Positions 1 to 7,558 of a stretch of 36,835 bases of DNA are shown one piece after another. Numbering within the stretch: the first letter of the stretch is position 1; each line of letters begins with the position of its first letter. The stretch is from the NCBI GenBank assembly GCA_024681875.1, contig JAILAA010000054.1:1-36835 (forward strand). The letters run 5' to 3'. Source of the DNA: Prevotella sp. Its GTDB lineage: Bacteria; Bacteroidota; Bacteroidia; Bacteroidales; Bacteroidaceae. The position numbers were made by a program, and so were the translations under genes. Under the pieces are notes generated by a model. The model did not search any database, was not told the DNA's origin, and saw nothing but the letters and a program-made list of their open reading frames with translations.

Positions 1-1182
1 AAGATGGATGATGGGTGATGGGTGATGGGTGAGAGAATAGACCTGACGCAGCAAGTGATAGGCATTGGTCACCGAGGCAGCCTCGGCAGGCGTGGTCTGG
101 TCGATGGCAAAGGGCGAGAAGCCGAGGGCCTGATGCTCGCCAAAGGCATAGAGGGCACGAACGCCGCTATTTTCGCAACAACGGCTCTCAGGAATGAAGA
201 GACGGTTCTTCAACTTGCCCCCGTCTTGTGGTCGTAAAGGCATCGCGTACTGCGAAGCCCACAATTTAAAACCTGTATCATAGATGTCGGGGGCGAGGAT
301 GTCGATGCTGGGCGCACCAGCCTTCCAGATATCTGCCAGATGCGCCAACGGTCCTGCCGATGGATATTCGCCAGGCTTGCGACCGCGACTGTTCATCGCA
401 GCATTCACATAGAGCGGCATGTCGTGAATCTGGCGGGCTGCCTTTGCAAGATGCTCCACATAGCAGGCATAGTGCCAGGCCATGAACTTCTCGTCGGCAT
501 AGTCATCGGTGCCGAATACTTCACTCCAGGTGCCATTCTTTTTCAGCCCCAGAGCCTTAAGCAATGCTTGTGGAACGGGCTGACGATAGGCTTTCACAGC
601 CAGCGGCGAGTGGTCGCGTGCCGACTCCAGCATTCCGATTTCGTTCTCTATCTGCATCATGATGACCACCTCGCGCTGCGGGTCTTTCTCGGCAATGTGC
701 CGCATCAGCGCAGAGAAGGCCTTCAGGTCGGCCTGCAATACATTATCGCTGAAACATGAGGCTATCTCCAGTGGTTTCCCTTCTTTGGTTACGGCCCTTG
801 GGAAGCGCTTCACATCACGTTTGAGCCACGCCGGAGCATAGCACGACATCGAGTTCTTCCACGCACCAAACCACAGCGGCACAATCTTCAGCCCCTGCTG
901 ACGGGCCACATCGATAATGCAGTCTACAAGCGTGAAGTCCATCTGATTCTCTACAGGCTCTAAAAACTCCCAATATACTGGCACCAACACCGTGTTCAGC
1001 CCCAAAGCCTTCATACGAGGCAGCACCTCGTTGATATCATATACTGACGTTGCTGCCGAGTTACTCAACTCGCCACCAAGAATCATGAAGTCCTTTTCAT
1101 TGGCATTATCTGCCCATATTGGGGCTGGCACAAGCATCGTGAATAGGGCCAAGAATGCTGATATGACTTTGCTTTCCTTCAT
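1..1182 (-). CDS. GH35-like beta-galactosidase (DUF5597-type), 3' end cut by window edge
   Basis: I translated this frame by hand: it is open from the ATG at 1182 to the window edge, giving 394 residues without a stop. Residues 1-25 form a signal peptide ending near PIWA, so the enzyme is probably periplasmic or surface exposed. The TIM-barrel part shows family landmarks: VPVYWEFLEP (about 68-77), QIENEIG (177-183, Glu181 the likely acid/base) and FIPESR (329-334, Glu332 the likely nucleophile). This matches the Bacteroidetes GH35-related proteins with a C-terminal DUF5597 domain, which act on beta-galactosides. That C-terminal domain would lie outside the window. The last visible residues (about 383-394) are encoded by a 7-base tandem repeat and look like an insertion. 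The start lies about 22 bases past an apparent terminator, and I see no promoter box of its own. The clan is confident, the substrate is not. Confidence 0.8.
   Translation of the reverse strand, partial: MKESKVISAFLALFTMLVPAPIWADNANEKDFMILGGELSNSAATSVYDINEVLPRMKALGLNTVLVPVYWEFLEPVENQMDFTLVDCIIDVARQQGLKIVPLWFGAWKNSMSCYAPAWLKRDVKRFPRAVTKEGKPLEIASCFSDNVLQADLKAFSALMRHIAEKDPQREVVIMMQIENEIGMLESARDHSPLAVKAYRQPVPQALLKALGLKKNGTWSEVFGTDDYADEKFMAWHYACYVEHLAKAARQIHDMPLYVNAAMNSRGRKPGEYPSAGPLAHLADIWKAGAPSIDILAPDIYDTGFKLWASQYAMPLRPQDGGKLKNRLFIPESRCCENSGVRALYAFGEHQALGFSPFAIDQTTPAEAASVTNAYHLLRQVYSLTHHPSPIIHL
3..37. repeat. Heptanucleotide array inside the GH35-like gene
   Basis: On the plus strand the unit GATGGRT repeats four times without interruption (3-9, 10-16, 17-23, 24-30), followed by a degenerate fifth unit GAGAGAA at 31-37. 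On the coding (minus) strand this reads ACCCATC repeats and encodes a Thr/His/Pro/Ser/Ile segment. It may continue beyond the window edge. Confidence 0.8.
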
Positions 1183-1202
1183 TATCTATCAGAATGAATA
1201 CT

Positions 1203-1242
1203 GAAAAAATCCCCGTACCAACACTATGCTGATGCGGGGATT
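1203..1242 (-). terminator. Rho-independent terminator after the porin gene
   Basis: On the minus strand an 8-bp perfect stem (AATCCCCG at 1235-1242 with CGGGGATT at 1208-1215) is followed by a run of T. It lies just after the FadL-like gene (stop at 1258) and ends about 22 bases before the GH35-like start codon. Confidence 0.75.
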
Positions 1243-1257
1243 CAGGATTGATATTTT

Positions 1258-2838
1258 TTACAAGTTTATTGTGGCAGTAAAGAGGAGCTGGTGACGCTTG
1301 TTGTCAACCTTGACAGAACGGACTGCATAGTTATCTGGATTACCATCATAATAGTGATCCTTTAAGATCTGAGCTGAGTTGTTGAATGGTGAGAACCATC
1401 CGTTTTGAACAGAATACTGATATGCGGCCGACAGGTTGACATTGTCGATCTGGATGCCCACGCCACAGGTGAGACGGTGTGTTCCTTCCCAGTTGGTCCA
1501 GTCGGTAGCCGAGCTGATGAATGAGGCTTCGCAGGGCAAAGTGCCATCTTTGAACGCATTCTCCTTGTAGATAGGCGACACATAGTTGTAGCCGAAACGT
1601 ACTGCCACCTCTGGTGCAGCCTTATACTCGGCACCCAGCTTCAGGGTTGTGACACCTTTGAGCGACTCCGTAGTGTGGCGGTTCATCTCTGTGTCACTCT
1701 CGCTCTGCACTGTATAGTCGTCAAGCCAGTAGTTATAGTGTTCATCTGTCTTATAGCGCGTGTCCAGCGAGCCGTAGTTTTCAAATTCGAGACCAGCACC
1801 CAAGGCCAGGTAATTTCCAACAGTTGTGCCGACACTGAGATTAAACTTCCACGGCGTGAAGAGCTTGAAGTCGTATTCGTCCCTTGAATCAACAAAACCA
1901 TCGGCATCACTCATTACAGTATAGTTGCTGGTGGTAAGGTCATACCAAGTAGGTGTTGTGACCGAGAGGCCAATGCGGAGAGGTGAATATTCCACAGGGC
2001 GGAAGATGACGCCAGCTTTGATGTCGGCACCTGCACCTGTGATTTTGCGCTCGTCTCTAACCTTGATGGGAGAACCTTCATCAAATGTCTCAACGTATTC
2101 ACTCATGTGGTTGTAGTGTACATCATGAACGCCCACAGTCATGCCCAGATAGACGCGATTGTTGATGTTGCCGCTGAGGTTGAAGTCATAGTCGCCCACA
2201 TAGCCCCAGTGACGGCGATCCATCTCATATCCGTTGGCTCCGTAGAAATCCCAGACATACTCATGGTTAGGGTCATAGAGAAGGTTTTCTGAATAGAGCG
2301 CATCAAGCTGATTGCATTGTATAAATGGAGAATTGAAATTAGGCGGTAATACATTGCCATCTTTATCGTAGATGTCGTAAGTCCAACCATCCTTTACCTT
2401 CAGGAAGGACTGCCTGTTCTGCGAGGTATTGTTCAGCCTGTCAGCAGCTGAGAGGATATAGTTGAAGTTGCGACTCTTGTGATAGTTAAAGGCGAAATTC
2501 ACAAAACTCGTTTCGCTGACACGCCCAGCATAGACAACGCCGATCTGGTCGAAGCTTACATTGGTGGTCGTGCCACCGCCAAAGTTCTTTCCATCTTCTT
2601 GACTGACCAATCCGATGGATGTGCTGAAGTTAGACTTGCGAAATAGTCCGATGCCTGCGGGGTTGGTGCCGATGGTCGATATATCTGCACCCAGCGCATC
2701 CATTGCGCCACCCATTCCCACATAGCGTGCCGTTCCGTTGAGGTCGCTCCAAGAAATCTTGGCGTTCTCGTATGTTTCCTGGGCTGCTGCCGGCAAGATG
2801 GCCATGACAAACGCAGCCATTACAAATATCTTTTTCAT
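1258..2838 (-). CDS. OmpP1/FadL-family outer membrane protein
   Basis: The protein has 526 residues from this start. It begins with a signal peptide (MKKIFVMAAFVMAILPAAAQ) and has the FadL/TodX N-terminal signature: a GMGGAMDALGAD segment followed by GTNPAGIGLF. The rest is rich in alternating aromatic and polar residues as expected of a beta-barrel, and it ends in ATINL, a barrel-type C-terminus. Members move hydrophobic molecules across the outer membrane; in Bacteroidales the substrate is usually unknown. An in-frame ATG at 2859 would add seven residues, but the start at 2838 gives the cleaner signal peptide. It lies 58 bases after the Ser/Gly-rich gene in the same direction, so the two may be co-transcribed. 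A terminator follows at 1203-1242. Confidence 0.8.
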   Translation of the reverse strand: MKKIFVMAAFVMAILPAAAQETYENAKISWSDLNGTARYVGMGGAMDALGADISTIGTNPAGIGLFRKSNFSTSIGLVSQEDGKNFGGGTTTNVSFDQIGVVYAGRVSETSFVNFAFNYHKSRNFNYILSAADRLNNTSQNRQSFLKVKDGWTYDIYDKDGNVLPPNFNSPFIQCNQLDALYSENLLYDPNHEYVWDFYGANGYEMDRRHWGYVGDYDFNLSGNINNRVYLGMTVGVHDVHYNHMSEYVETFDEGSPIKVRDERKITGAGADIKAGVIFRPVEYSPLRIGLSVTTPTWYDLTTSNYTVMSDADGFVDSRDEYDFKLFTPWKFNLSVGTTVGNYLALGAGLEFENYGSLDTRYKTDEHYNYWLDDYTVQSESDTEMNRHTTESLKGVTTLKLGAEYKAAPEVAVRFGYNYVSPIYKENAFKDGTLPCEASFISSATDWTNWEGTHRLTCGVGIQIDNVNLSAAYQYSVQNGWFSPFNNSAQILKDHYYDGNPDNYAVRSVKVDNKRHQLLFTATINL

Positions 2839-2896
2839 ATGGCTCAAGTTATTATTCATTTCAATACTAATTTTTCATAGAGGCAAAGGGTGCAGA

Positions 2897-3931
2897 TTAT
2901 CTGCGACCGCTGCCGAAGCCACCGCCAGAACGGCCACCGCCACCACCGCCACCGGAACGTCCACTGCCAAAGCTACCGCCGCCTGACGAGCCGGAGGAGC
3001 GGCTACTGGACGAGCCGCTGTAACTGCCAGATGATGAGGAACGGCCACTCCCGAAAGAACCGTTAGAAGAGCTGCCGCCGTAGCTACTACCAGAAGAAGA
3101 ACCTCCTACGCTTGTGCGTGTCCTGGTGGAAGATCCTGTACGTCCACTGCCAAAGCTGCCTGAGCCGCCATAGCTACCTGAGCCGGAACGAGAGCCACCA
3201 AAGCTGCCTGAACGTGAGCCACCAAAGCTGCCTGAGCGAGAACTGCCAAAACCGCCTGAGCGAGAAGAAGAATTGATGCCTCTGCGGCTTCCACCGAATC
3301 CCGAGCCATAGCCAGAGGCGTATGAGCGAGGACTGGGACCTATGGAACGTCTATATCCACTGTGGCTCGGTCTGCTGTAGCTGTAGTATATGCCGCCGTA
3401 ATAGTGCGGATAGTAGTACGAGTAATAGAAGCCACCCCATCCCCAGCCGGGATAATACCAAGCATCCCAATACCACGGGTCCCAATACCAGCGGTCGTAA
3501 TACCAGGAGTCATACCAGGGATAATAGGATGAGTAATACCAAGGCGAGTGCCAGCAGAAGGAGTCACGGCGCCCTTGTGAATAGCCCTCCCAATAGGCCG
3601 ACGAAGGCTCATAGCCGTCCCAGCGTGTCATGCGCTGAGTCAGGGCAAAGTCGCCAACGCTGTCAGGATAGACTCCCTCAACAGCCGAGAAGCTGACGAT
3701 GTCGCTTGTGTCTGACGGCAACACCTCATAGCTGCTGCCCCAGCGTCGGTTATAATCGTCAACGCTACGCACAGAGCCGGAATAGTAAGTATCGGATGAT
3801 GACACCGGCTGCACAGAAACACGCTCGGGTGTTGCCTTCTTTTTCGACGGAACGAAATACATGTCGTCCTGTGCTACGCTCGAGAGCGAGAAAGCTCCCA
3901 GCATGACGGAGAAAAGAAACCACTTTTTCAT
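2897..3931 (-). CDS. Exported Tyr/Trp- and Ser/Gly-rich low-complexity protein
   Basis: I do not recognise the family. From the ATG at 3931 it has 344 residues. A signal peptide (MKKWFLFSVMLGAFSLSSVAQ) is followed by about 110 residues of ordinary composition. Next is a block of about 70 residues very rich in Tyr and Trp (for example WYYDRWYWDPWYWDAWYY). The C-terminal 150 residues consist almost wholly of Gly, Ser and Arg, with imperfect tandem GSFGGSRS-type repeats. This layout suggests an extracellular or periplasmic structural or adhesive protein, but that is inference. An upstream in-frame codon would give a longer start, but the position chosen places the signal peptide at the N-terminus. 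It lies upstream of, and in line with, the FadL-like gene. The G/S-rich DNA is repetitive, so assembly or slippage variation is possible there. Confidence 0.75.
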   Translation of the reverse strand: MKKWFLFSVMLGAFSLSSVAQDDMYFVPSKKKATPERVSVQPVSSSDTYYSGSVRSVDDYNRRWGSSYEVLPSDTSDIVSFSAVEGVYPDSVGDFALTQRMTRWDGYEPSSAYWEGYSQGRRDSFCWHSPWYYSSYYPWYDSWYYDRWYWDPWYWDAWYYPGWGWGGFYYSYYYPHYYGGIYYSYSRPSHSGYRRSIGPSPRSYASGYGSGFGGSRRGINSSSRSGGFGSSRSGSFGGSRSGSFGGSRSGSGSYGGSGSFGSGRTGSSTRTRTSVGGSSSGSSYGGSSSNGSFGSGRSSSSGSYSGSSSSRSSGSSGGGSFGSGRSGGGGGGGRSGGGFGSGRR

Positions 3932-3964
3932 AGCCTTATCTTGTTGATTGAATGATTCACGATG

Positions 3965-3995
3965 CAAAAATACCACGAATTTTTATGCAAAGGTA
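3965..3995 (-). promoter_or_regulatory. Possible minus-strand promoter -7 boxes for the Ser/Gly-rich gene
   Basis: Two TAnnTTTG matches read on the minus strand: TACCTTTG at 3988-3995 and TATTTTTG at 3965-3972. Neither has a clean TTTG -33 partner at 19-21 bases. They face the prmA promoter in the shared divergent region. Confidence 0.35.
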
Positions 3996-4037
3996 AGGAA
4001 AAACCCTAAAACATGGTAGGATTTTCCCTATTTTTCT

Positions 4038-4045
4038 TAATTTTG
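4038..4045 (+). promoter_or_regulatory. Probable -7 box for prmA
   Basis: TAATTTTG matches the Bacteroidetes -7 consensus TAnnTTTG and is followed by CA, 20 bases before the prmA ATG. No convincing -33 TTTG lies at the usual distance. Confidence 0.45.
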
Positions 4046-4065
4046 CAACCAAAAATAAGTGAGAC

Positions 4066-4944
4066 ATGAAATATTTTGAGGTACATTTTCATATTTCCGC
4101 ACCAGATTTTCTGATAAACGACGTGCGTGACGTAATGGCTGCTATGGTGGGCGATGCAGGCTTTGAGACTTTCGAGGAAAGCGAAGAAGGCTTGACAGGC
4201 TACGTTCAGCGCGAATTGTTTGATGAAGATGCCCTCAAGAGTGCGCTTCAGCTTCTTCCCTTCGACGATGAGCTTCACGTGCAAGTAGACTATACTGTGT
4301 GCGATGCGCCTGACCGCGACTGGAACGAGGCATGGGAACAGGAAGGTTTCGAGCCCATCAAAGTGGGTACACATCTTATAATATATGACGGGCGTCATCT
4401 CCCTACTCTCACCTCTCACGTCTCACCTCTCACCATTCAGATTGATGCCCGCCAGGCTTTCGGAACAGGCAGCCATGCCACTACACGCATGATGTGTCAG
4501 TTCTTGATGGACTTGGGACTTGAAGGAAAGACCGTCCTCGACTGCGGTACAGGCACTGGCATTCTCAGCATTGTCTCGCTGAAATGCGGAGCAGAAAGTG
4601 CAGTGGGCTACGACATTGACGAGTGGAGCGTCAACAACGCCCTCCATAACGCGGCCCTGAACGGCGTGGAACATTGTTTCACATCCATTTTGGGCGATTC
4701 CACCGTAATAGAGAAGCTCAATCAACAGTTTGATGTGGTGGTGGCCAACATCAACCGCAATATCCTTCTCGCCGACTTGCCTGCCATGCGACAGGTGATG
4801 AAGCCCGAGGGCAAGCTGCTGCTCAGCGGATTCTATCAGACCGATGCGGCCCTGCTAGTGGCTAAGGCAAAAGAGCTTGGCCTTCAACTTGAAGAGCAGA
4901 AGGAGGAAGGAGAATGGGTTAGCCTAAAGTTTAGCATACAATAG
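4066..4944 (+). CDS. prmA: Ribosomal protein L11 methyltransferase
   Basis: The 292-residue protein is a SAM-dependent methyltransferase of the PrmA family, which trimethylates ribosomal protein L11. Seen directly: the family segment QAFGTGSHATTRMM (130-143), the SAM-binding loop VLDCGTGTGILSI (about 157-169), the acidic strand end VGYDID, and the post-motif VVANINRNIL, a PrmA-type substrate-binding motif. The N-terminal 100 residues match the usual L11-binding domain in size. Residues 113-122, just before the methyltransferase core, are encoded by a 7-base tandem repeat (4407-4434) and look like an added linker. The start is the first ATG after the promoter box. It is followed after 13 bases by the MscS gene, probably in one transcript. 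Confidence 0.92.
   Translation: MKYFEVHFHISAPDFLINDVRDVMAAMVGDAGFETFEESEEGLTGYVQRELFDEDALKSALQLLPFDDELHVQVDYTVCDAPDRDWNEAWEQEGFEPIKVGTHLIIYDGRHLPTLTSHVSPLTIQIDARQAFGTGSHATTRMMCQFLMDLGLEGKTVLDCGTGTGILSIVSLKCGAESAVGYDIDEWSVNNALHNAALNGVEHCFTSILGDSTVIEKLNQQFDVVVANINRNILLADLPAMRQVMKPEGKLLLSGFYQTDAALLVAKAKELGLQLEEQKEEGEWVSLKFSIQ
4400..4434. repeat. Heptanucleotide array inside prmA
   Basis: Four uninterrupted units TCTCACC, TCTCACG, TCTCACC, TCTCACC occupy 4407-4434, with a weaker fifth unit (TCCCTAC) at 4400-4406. The array is translated as part of the linker before the methyltransferase core. Confidence 0.85.
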
Positions 4945-4957
4945 ACAAATAGTTGAT

Positions 4958-7312
4958 ATGAAAAGAATTATAATACTCCTGCTGACCATCCTTTCGCTTT
5001 CTGATGCCTACGCCGTGCTGAAGGAGCGAAACCTGGAGCAGACATTGAATGTGCTACGTGCCGAACTGACAGAGCGATATCAGGAACTGAGCAGTCAGGC
5101 GGAGCAGCGCAAACAGCAGACTAAAGACATCATACAGCAACTGCGCGAGACCATCAAGCGTAGCAACCAGAACGCGCTGATGCTCTACTCACAGCAAAAC
5201 AACTATGTCTTCGACCTCACCTATGCCTGCCACGAGGCCACCGAGCAGTACCTGTCGTTTCAGCGCCAACAGTTGCCCTTCAAGACCTATATCGAGACCC
5301 TCGACGTGGAGATTGCGAAATACGACAGTCTGGTAACAAGTCTGAAGCACATCCGCCCTGCCCTACTCGACGACCAGGCAAAGACCAACCGCACGGTCTG
5401 CCTGACACTGGCCACGAGTATACGCAACACCCTGCACGATACACGTGAACAAGTTACGGAATACATTACTTTCTATGAGAACACCGAGGAGCGCCTGCGC
5501 TATCTGAACGACTACGCCAACCGGCGCTACAACGACATTCAAACGGGCATCTTCCGCAATGGCGGTGAGAGCTATTTCTCTATCCTGAAAAACTTCAGCC
5601 AGCGCTGGGAAGAAGTGAAAGTGTCGATGGCCGAGAAATACAGGCCTTCGAAGCAGCAGTCGGATTGGGATTCGACGGTCATCCTGCGACTCTTCGCAAT
5701 GATCTTCTTCTACATCCTCATCGCCATCATCCTGAACATGATTGCCTTCCGCTTCATGCCTAAGCGATTCCATACAATCGAGTTCCTGAAGAAGCGTTCC
5801 TGCATCATCATGGCCACCACGACGGTAACGTTTGCCGCCGTACTGGGCATCATGCGGGCCACGCTGGAGCAGAACTTCTTCATCATGGCCAGCGGCCTGC
5901 TCATCGAGTATGCATGGCTGCTGGGCGTCATCCTCATCTCGCTGTTGTTGCGCGTCAATGGCGACCAGATACGCAGCGCCTTCCACATCTACTCGCCGCT
6001 TGTAGTGATAGGGTTCATCGTCATTGCCTTCCGCATCGTGCTCATCCCCAACGAGCTGGTCAATGTGGCCTTCCCTGCCATCCTGCTGGCCTGCACCATC
6101 TGGCAATGGCTGGTCATACGCAGGCACAACAAGAACATTCCGCGCTCAGACATGTTCTACACCTACATCTCGATGGCCATTTTCATCTTCTCGCTCGTCT
6201 GTTCATGGGTGGGCTACACGCTGCTGGCCGTGCAGATACTCATCTGGTGGATCATGCAGCTGACGTGCATCCTCACCATCACCTGCCTCATCAGCTACCT
6301 GAAGCTCTACGGCGCCCGCCATCATTATGCCGAGAAGCCCATCACTCAGTCGTGGCTCTACAGGCTCATCTACAAGGTAGTGCTCCCCGTCATCGGCGTC
6401 AGCTCCGTCATGCTGTCCATCTACTGGGCGGCCGACGTCTTCAACCTGGGCGACTTGTGCTGGCAAATATTCCGCCACGACTTCATCGACCTGGAGAACC
6501 TGAAAGTCAGCATCCTCAAGCTCTCGATGGTGGTCAGCCTGTGGTTCCTCTTCAGCTACATCGCCAGCACCATCCTCTCGCTGATGCGCCTTCACTTCCA
6601 GACCTCAGACCCCACCACCGCCGCCAGCCGCGAGGTGATGGGCAAGAATGTCATTCAGGTGCTGGTATGGGGCATCTGGCTGATGATGTCGCTCAGCATC
6701 CTGCACATCAGCGTGGCCTGGCTGCTGGCCATCGGCGGCGGTCTCTCCACAGGCATCGGCTTCGCATCGAAGGACATCATCGAGAACATCTACTACGGCG
6801 CCACCCTCATGGCAGGCCGAGTAAAGGTGGGCGACTGGATTGAGATAGACGGAACGATGGGCAAGGTCAACTCCATCAGCTATACCGCCACCGTCGTAGA
6901 GACGCTCTACGGCGAGGTCATCACCTTCCAGAACAGCCAGCTCTTCAGCAAGAACTACAAGAATCTGACGCGCAACCACGGCTATGTGCTAACGGCCATC
7001 GAGTACAGCGTGGCCTACGGCTCCAACCTACACGACGTGAGCCAGATGGTGGAGGATGCCGTCAACAACATGCACCATCCCTGGACAGACCGCAAGAAGC
7101 GCGCCAAGACCGTCGTGGCAGCCATGGGCGACTCAAGCGTCGACTTCAAGCTCTATGTCTGGGCCGATGCCGTGAAACGAATCTATGTGGTGAGCGACGT
7201 GCTGAAGACGGTCTACGACACCCTGCGCAGCAACGGCGTGGAGATTCCTTTCCCGCAACGCGACATTCATATCAAGAGCGGCAACAGCCCCGTTCACCAG
7301 AGCGCCAAATAA
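4958..7312 (+). CDS. Large MscS-family mechanosensitive channel
   Basis: The 784-residue protein has a signal peptide (residues 1-19) and a periplasmic coiled-coil region rich in Gln and Glu (about 20-240). About ten hydrophobic segments follow between 245 and 590. The MscS pore and beta domain lies at about 580-670, with the glycine-rich pore helix (AIGGGLSTGIGFASKDIIENIYYG) followed by VKVGDWIEIDGTMGKV. The soluble C-terminal domain ends near 770. This matches the large multi-helix MscS relatives (MscK/MscM-like) that release solutes on osmotic downshock. It is larger than E. coli MscS (286 residues) because of the N-terminal extension. It lies 13 bases after prmA. No hairpin terminator is obvious before the next promoter, which starts 27 bases downstream. 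Confidence 0.88.
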   Translation: MKRIIILLLTILSLSDAYAVLKERNLEQTLNVLRAELTERYQELSSQAEQRKQQTKDIIQQLRETIKRSNQNALMLYSQQNNYVFDLTYACHEATEQYLSFQRQQLPFKTYIETLDVEIAKYDSLVTSLKHIRPALLDDQAKTNRTVCLTLATSIRNTLHDTREQVTEYITFYENTEERLRYLNDYANRRYNDIQTGIFRNGGESYFSILKNFSQRWEEVKVSMAEKYRPSKQQSDWDSTVILRLFAMIFFYILIAIILNMIAFRFMPKRFHTIEFLKKRSCIIMATTTVTFAAVLGIMRATLEQNFFIMASGLLIEYAWLLGVILISLLLRVNGDQIRSAFHIYSPLVVIGFIVIAFRIVLIPNELVNVAFPAILLACTIWQWLVIRRHNKNIPRSDMFYTYISMAIFIFSLVCSWVGYTLLAVQILIWWIMQLTCILTITCLISYLKLYGARHHYAEKPITQSWLYRLIYKVVLPVIGVSSVMLSIYWAADVFNLGDLCWQIFRHDFIDLENLKVSILKLSMVVSLWFLFSYIASTILSLMRLHFQTSDPTTAASREVMGKNVIQVLVWGIWLMMSLSILHISVAWLLAIGGGLSTGIGFASKDIIENIYYGATLMAGRVKVGDWIEIDGTMGKVNSISYTATVVETLYGEVITFQNSQLFSKNYKNLTRNHGYVLTAIEYSVAYGSNLHDVSQMVEDAVNNMHHPWTDRKKRAKTVVAAMGDSSVDFKLYVWADAVKRIYVVSDVLKTVYDTLRSNGVEIPFPQRDIHIKSGNSPVHQSAK

Positions 7313-7339
7313 AAAAATCAGCAAAAAACCTGCAAATTG

Positions 7340-7371
7340 TTTGGCTGTTTCAAAGAATAGTTGTAATTTTG
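7340..7371 (+). promoter_or_regulatory. Consensus promoter of the aromatic amino acid operon
   Basis: A TTTG -33 box at 7340-7343 and a TAATTTTG -7 box at 7364-7371 are separated by 20 bases, a full match to the Bacteroidetes primary promoter. Transcription would begin near 7378, about 20 bases before the leader peptide start. Confidence 0.8.
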
Positions 7372-7398
7372 CAGCCCAAAGCAACAAATACAAACAAA

Positions 7399-7455
7399 AT
7401 GACACAATTCGGTTTTTATTATTACGGTTATTATTACTTTGCAGCAAAAATGTGA
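7399..7455 (+). CDS. Tyr/Phe-rich leader peptide of a transcription attenuator
   Basis: An 18-codon ORF encodes MTQFGFYYYGYYYFAAKM. Nine of the eleven codons from 7408 to 7440 are aromatic: three Phe and six Tyr, the latter as two Tyr triplets. It begins about 20 bases after the predicted transcription start and ends in TGA, followed by an intrinsic terminator and then aromatic amino acid biosynthesis genes. This is the classical layout of a leader peptide that senses charged tRNA, here tRNA-Tyr and tRNA-Phe. The stop codon lies within the 5' arm of the predicted antiterminator (7451-7459), so a ribosome that reaches the stop would mask that arm. The peptide itself probably has no function. 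Confidence 0.88.
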   Translation: MTQFGFYYYGYYYFAAKM

Positions 7456-7548
7456 AGCAATTGGCCGTAGTAGATTGGAAACTAGAAAAAAGAAAATTGA
7501 ACGACATAAGCCCTGCTTCACAAAAAAGTGATAGCGGGGCATTTTTTT
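7451..7548 (+). promoter_or_regulatory. Attenuator: antiterminator arm and intrinsic terminator
   Basis: The terminator is a 12-bp stem: 7510-7521 pairs with 7528-7540, with one bulged U at 7532 and one G-U pair. The loop is AAAAAA and seven T follow at 7542-7548. Its 5' arm contains TGCTTCACA (7514-7522), which is exactly complementary over nine bases to TGTGAAGCA (7451-7459) at the end of the leader ORF. The two pairings exclude each other. A ribosome stalled on the Tyr/Phe codons should leave 7451-7459 free and permit read-through; a ribosome at the stop codon should cover it and allow termination. The terminator ends 10 bases before the aminotransferase ATG. Confidence 0.85.
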
Positions 7549-7558
7549 AGAGCATGAT

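Noticed and set aside
340..759. Plus-strand open frames in the first 1.2 kb
   Set aside because: The minus strand carries an uninterrupted glycosidase frame with signal peptide and catalytic motifs across the same bases.
3106..3309. Ala-rich minus-strand frame in the Ser/Gly repeat region
   Set aside because: It is a frame-shifted reading of the G/S repeat DNA. The main frame has a signal peptide and spans the entire region.
5363..6127. Long open frame on the minus strand inside the MscS-type gene
   Set aside because: It is antisense to a gene with clear family motifs, rich in Asp, Glu and His from reversed codons, and has no domain features.
5914..6843. Second plus-strand frame of 309 codons within the MscS-type gene
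   Set aside because: It is His/Arg/Pro-rich, a typical out-of-frame shadow, and overlaps the membrane and pore domains of the real gene.
7433..7440. Second -7 box candidate inside the leader peptide (TTACTTTG)
   Set aside because: It does not match TAnnTTTG at the second base, and the bases are explained by Tyr and Phe codons.
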